A DNA stretch of 10,392 nt from Flammeovirgaceae bacterium UBA4659 (GCA_002405445.1 DHLV01000296.1:5070-15461), one strand, 5' to 3'; numbered from the stretch's first letter, positions 1 through 7,520 are shown. Notes: generated from the letters alone by a model not told the origin. Program-made: numbers and translations.

Positions 1-372
1 GTTGATGAGAATGATATCGAAACCGCTTCGGAGGTGGTTGTGAAATCATCCGTTAACAAGTCGAAAATCAAAATCTTCATTATCCAACAGGTTGATCGCA
101 AAGTGGATTTGGAAGAGATTGCTTCTTCCAAATCGGTGAGTTTTGAAGAGTTGCTCACTGAAATGGAAAACATCGTGTATTCGGGCACCAAACTCAATAT
201 TGATTACTATATCGATGAAGTGCTGGACGAATCGCGGCAGGAAGAACTTTACGAGCACTTCTTAAACTCTGAAACCGACAGCATAGAAGATGCAATGGCT
301 TCACTGAGCGATTTCTCTGAAGATGACGTACGCTTGATGCGCATTAAGTTTTTAAGCGAGTATGCCAATTAA
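1..372 (+). CDS. recQ: ATP-dependent DNA helicase RecQ, C-terminal end (5' truncated)
   Basis: The reading frame is open from the first base and ends at TAA 370-372, giving the last 123 residues of a larger protein. The sequence (VVVKSSVNKSKIKIFIIQQ..., then LLTEMENIVYSGTKLNIDYYIDEVLDE, and RLMRIKFLSEYAN at the end) resembles the extended acidic C-terminal tail of RecQ helicases in Bacteroidota, which follows the HRDC region. RecQ is a 3'-5' helicase acting in recombination and repair of stalled forks. The helicase motor, zinc-binding and winged-helix domains would lie upstream of the window. A GTG at 34 could be mistaken for a start, but the frame and the family similarity continue upstream of it. 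The identification rests on recognising the tail only, with no catalytic motif visible. Confidence 0.88.
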   Translation, partial: VDENDIETASEVVVKSSVNKSKIKIFIIQQVDRKVDLEEIASSKSVSFEELLTEMENIVYSGTKLNIDYYIDEVLDESRQEELYEHFLNSETDSIEDAMASLSDFSEDDVRLMRIKFLSEYAN

Positions 373-387
373 TTTTTCGTAAGTTCT

Positions 388-416
388 AAAAAGGCGTGTA
401 GTAACTGCCTTTTTTT
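388..416 (+). terminator. Rho-independent terminator after recQ
   Basis: AAAAAGGC at 388-395 pairs with GCCTTTTT at 407-414 to form an 8-bp stem with an 11-nt loop, and the T run continues to 416. It lies 16 nt after the recQ stop and 40 nt before purD, so it separates recQ from the purD transcript. The A/T ends of the stem could let it work weakly on the other strand too. Confidence 0.6.
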
Positions 417-455
417 GTTCTTCCGTGCCTATCTTTACTTTTTTTTCCAGGGTTT

Positions 456-1745
456 ATGAACATTCTGTTATTAGGCAGCGGTGGCCGAGAACATGCTTTT
501 GCATGGAAGATGGCGCAGAGCCCCCATTGCAGCAAGTTGTTTGTGGCACCCGGCAACGCGGGCACTGCACTTGATGCCGAAAACGTGGCCATAGCGGTGG
601 ATGATTTTCAGCGCATCGGTACTTTTTGTATTGACAAAAAAATTGAATTGGTGGTAGTAGGACCGGAAGTTCCGTTGGTAAAAGGCATTCGCGATTATTT
701 TGAGGCGCAAGCAGCTTTGCGATCGATCTTATTGGTAGGACCGGGAAAACTGGGGGCACAATTAGAAGGCAGCAAAGACTTTTCAAAGCAGTTTATGCTG
801 CGCAATGGTGTACCCACAGCGGCCGCGAGAACTTTTTTTGCGAACCAATATAACGAGGCAGCGCATTTCATCGACTTATCGCAGCCGCCTATCGTATTGA
901 AAGCAGACGGACTTGCTGCGGGAAAAGGTGTGATTATCACCAGCGACAAAGAAGAAGCCAAGCGCACGATTCGCGAAATGTTAGAGGAGAAGAAATTTGG
1001 TGAGGCCAGCTCCAAGGTTTTGATCGAACAATTTTTGGATGGCATCGAGTGCTCGGTATTTGTGCTGACAGATGGAAGCGACTACGTGATATTGCCGGAA
1101 GCCAAAGATTATAAGCGCATTGGCGATGGAGATACTGGCCCCAACACAGGTGGTATGGGCTCGGTATCGCCAGTCGTGTTTGCCAATGCTGCATTTATGA
1201 AAAAGGTAGAGGATAAAGTGGTCAAGCCAACCATTGCCGGTCTCAGGAAAGAGAATATCCCGTACAAGGGTTTTATTTTCATTGGATTGATGAATGTAAA
1301 TGGAGAGCCATACGTGATTGAGTACAACGCAAGAATGGGTGACCCCGAAACTCAATCGGTATTAAGTAGGATAAAAAGTGATTTGGTAGACTTGTTGTAT
1401 GCCTGTGCCTCGGGCAAAATGAAAGATGTTGCTATTGAGGTAGACGCCAACTTCGCGCTCACGATTGTAATGGCCTCCGAGGGTTACCCTGATAGTTTTC
1501 AAAAAGGCCATGCCATCACAGGAGCCGAAGCAGCGCATAATGCGAAGGTTTTTCATGCAGGCACAAAAATTTTGAACGGAACTTTGGTAAATGATGGGGG
1601 GCGCGTTTTTGGCATTACAGGTACAGGTGCCACGTTGAAAGAAGCCCAGGAAAACGCCTATGCTGCAGCAAGGGCTATTCACTGGTCGGGGGCATATTTT
1701 AGGAAGGATATTGGGAATGATGTGTTAAATTTGGACAAAAACTAA
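456..1745 (+). CDS. purD: Phosphoribosylamine--glycine ligase (GAR synthetase) PurD
   Basis: PurD joins glycine to 5-phosphoribosylamine using ATP, the second step of cytosolic de novo purine synthesis. The 429-residue length is normal for the family. The N-terminal nucleotide-fold motif GSGGREHA is at residues 7-14. The ATP-grasp domain shows KADGLAAGKGV at 149-159, GPNTGGMGS at 228-236 and the metal-binding EYNARMGDPETQ at 289-300. The usual C-terminal domain follows (about 320-420). The ATG at 456 puts the glycine-rich loop at the expected distance from the N terminus. It is the first gene after the recQ terminator. The downstream antitoxin gene starts 1 nt after its stop, so purD probably heads an operon reaching gldH. 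All key motifs are intact. Confidence 0.98.
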   Translation: MNILLLGSGGREHAFAWKMAQSPHCSKLFVAPGNAGTALDAENVAIAVDDFQRIGTFCIDKKIELVVVGPEVPLVKGIRDYFEAQAALRSILLVGPGKLGAQLEGSKDFSKQFMLRNGVPTAAARTFFANQYNEAAHFIDLSQPPIVLKADGLAAGKGVIITSDKEEAKRTIREMLEEKKFGEASSKVLIEQFLDGIECSVFVLTDGSDYVILPEAKDYKRIGDGDTGPNTGGMGSVSPVVFANAAFMKKVEDKVVKPTIAGLRKENIPYKGFIFIGLMNVNGEPYVIEYNARMGDPETQSVLSRIKSDLVDLLYACASGKMKDVAIEVDANFALTIVMASEGYPDSFQKGHAITGAEAAHNAKVFHAGTKILNGTLVNDGGRVFGITGTGATLKEAQENAYAAARAIHWSGAYFRKDIGNDVLNLDKN

Positions 1746-1746
1746 C

Positions 1747-1914
1747 ATGGTTGTTAAGATTTCCAAGAAAGATTCAAAGGCTTCGGTACAAAAGGCCCTT
1801 GCGAAAGCGAGTAAAAAGAACATGGGATTCCAGCCAGATAAGTTTTTTGGGAAATTGGTAAGAGGGTTTAGCGGCATCGATTATCAAAAACAGGTAAGAG
1901 ATGAATGGAATTGA
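1747..1914 (+). CDS. Small antitoxin partner of PIN-domain toxin
   Basis: This 55-residue ORF starts with ATG 1747 (MVVKISKKDSK...) and ends at TGA 1912-1914. It is basic and lysine-rich in its first half. It carries the pattern K-G/N-x-F-x-x-x-K-F-x-G and ends in VRDEWN. Short proteins with an '...KK.G..K..RDEW' ending are commonly found directly upstream of PIN toxins in Bacteroidota, where they are taken as VapB-like antitoxins. The toxin start at 1901 overlaps its end by 14 nt, the usual layout for a translationally coupled antitoxin-toxin pair. I see no clear AbrB or ribbon-helix-helix fold in the sequence, so DNA binding is not shown. The antitoxin role is inferred from size, position and the C-terminal motif. 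Confidence 0.75.
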   Translation: MVVKISKKDSKASVQKALAKASKKNMGFQPDKFFGKLVRGFSGIDYQKQVRDEWN

Positions 1915-2272
1915 AATGCTGGTTGATACCAATGTTCTAATCAATTTGGTTGAGGGGAAAGCGAACTTGATTGACAAGTTAAAGGGAAACAGACTGTTTG
2001 TTTCGGTGATTACTGAGATGGAGTTATTGGGCTGGTACAAAATAACTGATGGGCAAAAGAAGTTGTTCAGCTCTTTGTTGCGTGAGTGCCGAGTTGTTGA
2101 TTTTTCATCGGAGATAAAGTCGATCGCGATTGCAATAAAACAAAATCAAAAGGTGAAGCTGCCCGATGCAATTATTGCTGCAACGTCTGTGTATTTGGGA
2201 ATACCGTTAATGACATTCGATGCAGATTTTCAGAAAATCAAAGATTTGAACTTATTGCTACTTGAAGAATAA
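1901..2272 (+). CDS. vapC: PIN-domain ribonuclease toxin, VapC family
   Basis: PIN-domain toxins of type II systems are metal-dependent RNases that cut tRNA or rRNA when not bound by the antitoxin. The 123-residue protein shows the acidic PIN set: D9 in LVDTNVLINL, E41 in TEMEL, D89 in KLPDAIIAATS, and D107/D109 in TFDADF. Length is typical. Two ATG codons are possible: 1901, overlapping the antitoxin by 14 nt, and 1916, one base after the antitoxin stop, giving 118 residues starting MLVDTN. The second would also be normal for the family, and sequence alone does not decide. The stop at 2270-2272 lies 3 nt before the ricT start, so toxin and ricT are probably on one transcript. All catalytic acids are kept, so it looks functional. 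Confidence 0.86.
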   Translation: MNGIEMLVDTNVLINLVEGKANLIDKLKGNRLFVSVITEMELLGWYKITDGQKKLFSSLLRECRVVDFSSEIKSIAIAIKQNQKVKLPDAIIAATSVYLGIPLMTFDADFQKIKDLNLLLLEE

Positions 2273-2275
2273 ATT

Positions 2276-3634
2276 ATGGGTTGTGCGTGTGGAACGAAAA
2301 AAGACGGCAAAGTAACCGGTTGCAACAATAACGGAGCCTGCGGTACAGGCGGCTGCAATAAAATGAATGTCTTCGATTGGCTCTCGAACATGGAGATGCC
2401 CGTGGAAGACAAGTTTGATGTGGCAGAGATACGCTTCAAAAATGGGAGGAAAGATTTTTATAGAAATAAAGACCGAATTCAACTGACCACCGGTGATGCT
2501 GTTGTGGTGGAGGCACAAAGCGGCCATCATATTGGGTATGTGTCTATGCAAGGTGAACTGGTGCGCTTGCAGATGCAAAAGAAGAAGGTGGCCAACGATG
2601 ACGAAATCAAGAAAATCTATCGCATTGCCAACCAGCGCGACTTGGAAAAATTTGAAGAGACCAAGAAGCGCGAAAACCCAACGCTTTACCGCACACGCGA
2701 AGTGATCAAACACTACAAATTGGACATGAAGCTTTCTGATGTAGAGTACCAGGCGGACAACACCAAGGCAACCTTCTTTTACTCTGCCGAAGAGCGCGTA
2801 GATTTTCGCGAGTTGATCAAGCAACTCGCGGCAGAATTTAAAGTGCGCGTGGAAATGCGCCAAATCAGTTTACGACAAGAGGCTGGCCGTATTGGTGGAA
2901 TCGGGGTATGTGGCCGCGAACTGTGTTGCTCCACGTGGTTAAGTGATTTTAAGAATGTAGCCACCAGTGCGGCACGGTATCAAAACCTGTCGCTCAACCC
3001 CAGTAAACTTTCTGGCCAGTGTGGCAGATTGAAATGCTGTTTGAATTATGAATTGGAGACATACATGGAGGCGTTGCAATTCATTCCTGAAGTCAATCGC
3101 CCGTTATTGACAGATCAAGGCGAGGCGCGGTTGCAAAAGACAGACATCTTTAGGAAGCTCATGTGGTTTGGTTACAAAGAGGATAATAATTGGTATCCCC
3201 TCAATGTAGAGCGTGTGAACGAAATTCTGCGACTCAATGCGGAGGGTAAGAAGCCCGCTACATTGCAGTTGAACGAAGAGGAGGTGAAGGCACCCATCGG
3301 TACACTCAACAGCGACCTGGAGAGCATGGACAAGAAATTCAAAAAGTCGGCAAAGAAGAATAAACACAGGAACAAAAACCAAAACCCCAACCGCAACCAA
3401 AATCAGCAGCCCAATCAAAACCAGCAAAGGCCGAACCAACAAAATCAGAATCAAAATCGTGGCGGGCGAAACGCTGGACAGAATAGGGGTGAACAAAACC
3501 CCAATCAAAACCGAGGTGGCCAAAATCAGCAGCGGCAAAACCGCCCGAATCCAAACCAAAACCGCGATCGTAGAAACAATCCACCGCGCAATCCCAACCC
3601 AAACAAAGGCAATAACCCGGGCACGCCATCATGA
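2276..3634 (+). CDS. ricT: PSP1-domain iron-sulfur protein, RicT (YaaT) homologue
   Basis: The 452-residue protein has three parts. The N terminus is cysteine-rich (C3, C5, C16, C22, C27). Then comes a PSP1/RicT core of about residues 30-330, and then an Asn/Gln/Pro/Arg-rich tail from about 355. The core holds two related motifs, CGRELCC (C212, C217, C218) and CGRLKCC (C249, C254, C255), typical of this family. In Bacillus, RicT belongs to the RicA-RicF-RicT complex, binds iron-sulfur clusters and affects RNase Y-dependent mRNA maturation; in Bacteroidota the role is not established. The gene next to gldH is a recurrent arrangement in this phylum. Its stop overlaps the gldH start in ATGA (3631-3634), implying translational coupling. 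The tail is not expected in the Bacillus protein and may be disordered or bind RNA. Confidence 0.92.
   Translation: MGCACGTKKDGKVTGCNNNGACGTGGCNKMNVFDWLSNMEMPVEDKFDVAEIRFKNGRKDFYRNKDRIQLTTGDAVVVEAQSGHHIGYVSMQGELVRLQMQKKKVANDDEIKKIYRIANQRDLEKFEETKKRENPTLYRTREVIKHYKLDMKLSDVEYQADNTKATFFYSAEERVDFRELIKQLAAEFKVRVEMRQISLRQEAGRIGGIGVCGRELCCSTWLSDFKNVATSAARYQNLSLNPSKLSGQCGRLKCCLNYELETYMEALQFIPEVNRPLLTDQGEARLQKTDIFRKLMWFGYKEDNNWYPLNVERVNEILRLNAEGKKPATLQLNEEEVKAPIGTLNSDLESMDKKFKKSAKKNKHRNKNQNPNRNQNQQPNQNQQRPNQQNQNQNRGGRNAGQNRGEQNPNQNRGGQNQQRQNRPNPNQNRDRRNNPPRNPNPNKGNNPGTPS
3361..3630 (+). repeat. Low-complexity Asn/Gln/Pro/Arg coding tract
   Basis: The 3' part of ricT is built from imperfect repeats of short units such as CAAAACCC, AACCAAAATCAG and GGTGGCCAAAAT, encoding runs like NQNQQPNQNQ and NRGGQNQQ. 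About 90 residues contain almost only N, Q, P, R, G and K. It is likely to be an unstructured, basic tail. Repeats of this kind can change length by slippage, so length may differ between strains. Confidence 0.8.
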
Positions 3635-4113
3635 TTAAGTTGATTCTTACCGGTTTACTGTTTTTTATGTTTTTGTTGACGGGCTGCGATGACACCCGTG
3701 TGCACGAAGCGAACATCGACTTTGCTGATCAAACCTGGAAACTTGCCGACAAGGTGACCATTGATTTTGAAATCAAAGACACCACTTTGCGTTACAACGT
3801 TTACTTCAACGTGCGCAACTCTTTGGATTATCCTTTCGCACGTCTGTTTATGAATTACACACTGGTAAATTCAAAGGGGGTAGAAATAGAAAAGAAAATG
3901 GTCGTCAACAACCTGTTCGATCAAAAAACAGGCGAGCCTTTTGGCCAAAGTGGCATTGGCGATTTATTCGACCATCAATTTCCGTTGATGAAAAACTATA
4001 AATTTCACCAAGCAGGGCTGCACAAGATAACCTTCGAACAGTTTATGCGGAAGGATACCCTGGAGGGTGTGTTGGCGGTGGGGGCGAGGGTAGAATTCGC
4101 CCAAAAGAAATAG
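3631..4113 (+). CDS. gldH: Gliding motility lipoprotein GldH
   Basis: The 160-residue protein starts with a lipoprotein signal peptide: a hydrophobic stretch at residues 4-16 and the lipobox LTGC with the lipidated cysteine at position 19. The mature part (EANIDFADQTW, then YNVYFNVRNSLDYPFARLFMNYTL, and the GEPFGQSGIGDLFDHQFPL segment) matches the GldH family in sequence and length. GldH is a membrane-anchored lipoprotein needed for gliding in Flavobacterium johnsoniae; its precise biochemical job is not known. The ATG overlaps the ricT stop by 4 nt, so the two are probably translated together. It is the last gene of the purD string; 102 nt follow before the next gene. No terminator is evident downstream. 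Confidence 0.92.
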   Translation: MIKLILTGLLFFMFLLTGCDDTRVHEANIDFADQTWKLADKVTIDFEIKDTTLRYNVYFNVRNSLDYPFARLFMNYTLVNSKGVEIEKKMVVNNLFDQKTGEPFGQSGIGDLFDHQFPLMKNYKFHQAGLHKITFEQFMRKDTLEGVLAVGARVEFAQKK

Positions 4114-4215
4114 ATTAACATTTGTCTCGTAACAGCTCCAGTTATATGAGCTTTGAAAAAAGACCTAATAGGTTTTGTAGAGAAGTAAACCATTCAATCA
4201 GGCGTTAGTGTTCTT

Positions 4216-4848
4216 ATGAATTGCATAAAAGTTGCGATAGTAGATGACCACGAAAAAGTGGCCGACAGCTTGCGTTTTGTACTTTCAAATGATAAAGCTT
4301 TTGAAGTAGTGCTGATTGCGAAACACGGCAAAGACTTACTCGACCAGATGGAATCAACAAAGCCAGATATCATTATAATGGATATTAGAATGCCTGTGAT
4401 GGATGGCATTGAGGCTTCGAAGATCATTCAAAAAAAATACCCATTCACAAAAATCATTGCCTATTCTTTTTTTGACAACGAAAAAAACATCATCGAAATG
4501 AACAAGGCAGGTGTTAAAAGCTTTGTGGGCAAGGGCTCACCTGTTAGCGAGATTTTCAAAGCGATTAGAATTGTATGTGGGGGTGGTGTTTACTTTCCTA
4601 ATGACATAGCTGATGTACTACAGAAATTTTTGGCGAAAAGCGAAGAAGAAGAAACCATATTACTATCCGATACTGAGAAACTTCTTTTGGAAGCCCTCTC
4701 CAAAGGTTGGACAAGCAAGCAGATTGCGGAAGTTATCCACAAAAGCCCTCGCACAATTGACGAATACCGCATAGCACTTTATGAAAAATTTGGCGTGGAA
4801 AGTAAGGAAGAGCTGCTGGTGAAGGCTTCCAAACTAGGAAATATTTGA
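4216..4848 (+). CDS. Two-component response regulator, NarL/FixJ family (orphan)
   Basis: The 210-residue protein has an N-terminal receiver domain (about 4-122) and a C-terminal LuxR-type helix-turn-helix domain (about 145-205). Receiver residues are complete: the acidic pair D10/D11, phosphorylated D56 in IIIMDIRMP, S84 in the Thr/Ser position and K106 in FVGKGS. The DNA-binding part contains LSDTEKLLLEALSKGWTSKQ followed by IAEVIHKSPRTIDEYR, the usual recognition-helix layout. It is expected to bind DNA as a dimer once phosphorylated by a histidine kinase. No kinase is in the window. It lies between the gldH string and the peptide exporter, 112 nt before the latter. Control of the exporter locus is possible but is only inferred from position. 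Confidence 0.93.
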   Translation: MNCIKVAIVDDHEKVADSLRFVLSNDKAFEVVLIAKHGKDLLDQMESTKPDIIIMDIRMPVMDGIEASKIIQKKYPFTKIIAYSFFDNEKNIIEMNKAGVKSFVGKGSPVSEIFKAIRIVCGGGVYFPNDIADVLQKFLAKSEEEETILLSDTEKLLLEALSKGWTSKQIAEVIHKSPRTIDEYRIALYEKFGVESKEELLVKASKLGNI

Positions 4849-4960
4849 GCTTTGGTGTGTTTTTATACTCACTTCTTACATTGTAATGATACCGTAACGC
4901 TGCGGTTGACTTGAAGTGTCGTACTGCCGATTATAGCGGGCACAAATCTAAGGCGTTGCT

Positions 4961-7165
4961 TTGCTAAACAATTTTCCATTTTACAAACAGCTAGATATGA
5001 TGGACTGCGGCCCATCTTGCCTTCGTATGATTGCCAAGTACCATGGTAAAAGTTATGGCCTAGCTGAATTGCGGAGCAAAGCGTACCTCACTCGAGAAGG
5101 TGTATCCATGCTGGGAATTAGTGACGCTGCTGAGGCAATAGGTTTTAGAACACTTGGAGTCAAGATTCCATTTGAAAAGTTAGCAATTGATGCCCCGATG
5201 CCCTGCATTGTTCATTGGAATCAAAATCACTTCGCAGTAGTTTACCGCATCAAAAAGAATAAGGTATGGGTGGCCGACCCGGCAGCGGGTTTGTTAACCT
5301 ATACCAAAGATGAATTTTTGAAGTGCTGGCTCTCAACATCTTCCAATGGCCGTAGCGAAGGTGTGGCACTGCTTTTAGAAACTACTCCGACCTTTTATCA
5401 AACCGAGGCAGCCACCGATTTGAACAAGCGCACTGGGTTTAACTATCTGCTTGGCTACCTTCATTCCTATCGAAGATTTATTGTGCAATTACTAATCGGC
5501 CTTTTGCTGGGGAGCTTGATTCAACTGATACTTCCGTTTCTTACCCAATCGGTGGTAGATGTGGGCATTAACACCCGCAACGTTCCTTTTATCTATATGG
5601 TGCTGGCGGGGCAGTTGATGTTATTCGTTGGGCGCACCGTGGCCGAGTTTCTAAGGCGTTGGATATTGCTTCACCTAAGCACTCGCATCAACCTGAGCAT
5701 TATTTCAGATTTCCTCATCAAACTGATGCAGTTGCCTATGGGTTTCTTTGATTCTAAGAAAATAGGGGATATCCTGCAGCGCATTGAAGACCACAGTCGC
5801 ATTGAGCGGTTTTTGAGTTCGTCTTCGTTGAGCATTTTATTCTCATTTTTCAACCTGATTGTTTTTGGTGTAGTATTGGCATTGTACAACATCCCCATTT
5901 TTTTGATATTCTTTATTGCAAGTGCGCTTTATGTAGGGTATGTGATGTTCTTTTTGAAGATGCGCAAAGACCAAGACTACAAGCGGTTCAATATTCTATC
6001 GCGCAACCGCAGCAGTTTGATTCAATTGGTGAATGGCATGCAAGAGATCAAACTGAATAATGCAGAGCGCGAAAAACGGTGGGAGTGGGAGCGGATACAG
6101 GCCAATTTGTTTCAACTCAACATTGCCAGCACACGCTTGCAACAATGGCAAGAGGGGGGTAGCCTCTTCATCAATGAACTCAAAAACATCTTCATCACGT
6201 TTGTGGCAGCCACGGCTGTCATAAGCGGCAGCATGACTTTGGGCATGATGCTGGCCGTGCAATACATTATCGGCCAATTGAACGTGCCCATTAATGAATT
6301 TGTCAATTTTATCCGCGAGCTGCAAGATGCCCGCATTAGCCTAGACCGCATTGGCGAAATTCGGTTATTGGAAAACGAAGAAAAACCGAGGGAAAACCAA
6401 CCCTATTGTTTAACCGGTAAAGAAAATGAATCTATTTACTTAAAGGGTGTCACCTTTCAATACGATGGCCCTCACTCGCCCACAGCTTTGAACGGTGTTG
6501 ACTTGACCATTGAACAAGGAAAAGTAACCGCCATAGTAGGGGCGAGCGGAAGCGGAAAGACTACCTTGTTAAAATTACTTTTAAAGTTTTATCCACCTAC
6601 CGAAGGCGAATTACGGATAGGCAAAACAGACTTGCGGCAACACAGCGCGCGCGAGTGGCGGGCAAGATGTGGCACCGTGATGCAAGATGGCTTTATCTTT
6701 TCCGATACCATTGCATGCAACATCTGCGTGGGTGAAGAAAACATCGATACCCAGCGATTGCTCCATGCGGCCACGGTGGCCAACATCCATGAATTTGTAG
6801 AAGGCTTGCCCTTAGGCTACAATACTAAAATAGGGGCCGATGGCGTTGGCATCAGTGCGGGGCAGAAGCAGCGCTTATTGATAGCAAGGGCTGTGTACAA
6901 AAACCCAGAGTATATTTTCTTTGATGAGGCCACAAGCGCATTGGATGCCAACAATGAACGTGTGATTATGGATAACCTCAACGAGTTTTTCAAAGGTAAA
7001 ACGGTGGTGGTGATAGCCCACCGACTAAGCACCGTAAAAAATGCCGATAAAATTGTAGTGTTGGACATAGGGAAATTGATAGAGCAAGGCACCCATCAAG
7101 AACTTGCTTTAAAGAAAGGTAGTTATTTTGAATTAGTTAAAAACCAATTGGAGTTAGGTAACTAA
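4961..7165 (+). CDS. Peptidase C39-containing ABC exporter for double-glycine peptides
   Basis: The 734-residue protein has the three-part bacteriocin-exporter layout. The N-terminal C39 cysteine peptidase (about 1-130) has C16 in MMDCGPSC, H90 in QNHFAVV and D106 in VADPA, so the catalytic triad is present. The membrane domain (about 165-450) is an exporter-type six-helix region. The ATPase domain (about 485-734) has Walker A GASGSGKT at 527-534, Q-loop MQDGFIF, signature ISAGQKQ at 631-637 in place of LSGGQ, Walker B YIFFDEA with D655/E656, and H-loop H687. Such proteins cut leaders after Gly-Gly and export the core across the inner membrane. The likely substrates are the two precursors about 400 nt downstream. 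The only plausible start is TTG at 4961: a stop lies in frame at 4949-4951, and the first in-frame ATG (4997) would cut into the conserved FPFYKQLD segment. Confidence 0.95.
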   Translation: MLNNFPFYKQLDMMDCGPSCLRMIAKYHGKSYGLAELRSKAYLTREGVSMLGISDAAEAIGFRTLGVKIPFEKLAIDAPMPCIVHWNQNHFAVVYRIKKNKVWVADPAAGLLTYTKDEFLKCWLSTSSNGRSEGVALLLETTPTFYQTEAATDLNKRTGFNYLLGYLHSYRRFIVQLLIGLLLGSLIQLILPFLTQSVVDVGINTRNVPFIYMVLAGQLMLFVGRTVAEFLRRWILLHLSTRINLSIISDFLIKLMQLPMGFFDSKKIGDILQRIEDHSRIERFLSSSSLSILFSFFNLIVFGVVLALYNIPIFLIFFIASALYVGYVMFFLKMRKDQDYKRFNILSRNRSSLIQLVNGMQEIKLNNAEREKRWEWERIQANLFQLNIASTRLQQWQEGGSLFINELKNIFITFVAATAVISGSMTLGMMLAVQYIIGQLNVPINEFVNFIRELQDARISLDRIGEIRLLENEEKPRENQPYCLTGKENESIYLKGVTFQYDGPHSPTALNGVDLTIEQGKVTAIVGASGSGKTTLLKLLLKFYPPTEGELRIGKTDLRQHSAREWRARCGTVMQDGFIFSDTIACNICVGEENIDTQRLLHAATVANIHEFVEGLPLGYNTKIGADGVGISAGQKQRLLIARAVYKNPEYIFFDEATSALDANNERVIMDNLNEFFKGKTVVVIAHRLSTVKNADKIVVLDIGKLIEQGTHQELALKKGSYFELVKNQLELGN

Positions 7166-7193
7166 AGATCAAGTAATCTTAAATCTCTGCTTT

Positions 7194-7520
7194 ATGAGTT
7201 TGCTAAAATACATTGAGAGGCTTAAAAGGATGGATGATTTAATACGGAGAAAGGCCACAGGTTGTGCCGATGAGTTTGCTGCAAAATTGGGCATTTCGCA
7301 TAGCCAATTGTATCAGGATTTGAAAGAGATGAAAGAATTGGGAGCGCCAATAGAGTATTGCAATGCCCGAAAGAGCTACATTTATAGTACAAAAGCCAAA
7401 TTGATTTTCACATTCAAGCAAGATTTTAAAGAAATCAAAGGAGGGCAAAATTTTTTCCGTCATTCCAGTATTACTGGAGTGGCCAATTCTAAGTTTGCTT
7501 TGCAAGGTTTTGAAAGCTAG
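7194..7520 (+). CDS. Small helix-turn-helix transcriptional regulator
   Basis: This 108-residue protein begins MSLLKYIERLKRMDDLIRRK and has a DeoR/HTH_11-like winged-helix half at about residues 8-60. The first helix of the motif is around DEFAAKLG (26-33) and the recognition helix around SHSQLYQDLKEMKELG (35-50), followed by the wing PIEYCNARKSYIY. Similar short regulators occur next to peptide-precursor genes in Bacteroidota, so it probably controls this locus. It lies 28 nt after the exporter and 60 nt before the first precursor. The C-terminal part is odd: residues 79-84 read KEIKGG and are followed by a 24-residue tail. This resembles the KxIRGG ends of the two precursor leaders. No sensor domain is visible. 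DNA-binding is well supported, the target is inferred. Confidence 0.82.
   Translation: MSLLKYIERLKRMDDLIRRKATGCADEFAAKLGISHSQLYQDLKEMKELGAPIEYCNARKSYIYSTKAKLIFTFKQDFKEIKGGQNFFRHSSITGVANSKFALQGFES
7461..7481. repeat. 21-nt near-perfect palindrome inside the regulator gene
   Basis: CATTCCAGTA (7461-7470) and TACTGGAGTG (7472-7481) are reverse complements around a single central T, with one G-T pair (9 of 10 are Watson-Crick). It lies in the 3' end of the regulator gene, about 100 nt before the first precursor start. It could be an operator for the regulator, an RNA hairpin, or chance within coding sequence. I see no second copy in the window. Confidence 0.35.

Noticed and set aside
430..437. 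TATCTTTA upstream of purD, close to the Bacteroidota -7 element TAnnTTTG
   Set aside because: The last base does not match and no TTTG lies about 19 nt upstream; the nearest TTTG (414-417) is only 12 nt away.
2258..3716. Several long - strand reading frames opposite ricT and gldH
   Set aside because: They mirror the repetitive coding tail and the conserved ricT motifs, and none has a recognisable protein pattern.
4134..4152. Inverted repeat AGCTC/GAGCT with 9-nt spacer upstream of the response regulator
   Set aside because: Five-base arms are expected by chance in a window of this size, and no second copy was seen.
4891..4906. Hairpin ACCGTA/TGCGGT before the exporter gene
   Set aside because: A 6-bp stem with a G-T pair and no T run; not a terminator, and too small to call a regulatory element.
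4906..4937. TTGACT and TATAGC as a sigma70-type promoter for the exporter
   Set aside because: The spacer is 20 nt, too long for the housekeeping pattern, and Bacteroidota use a different consensus.
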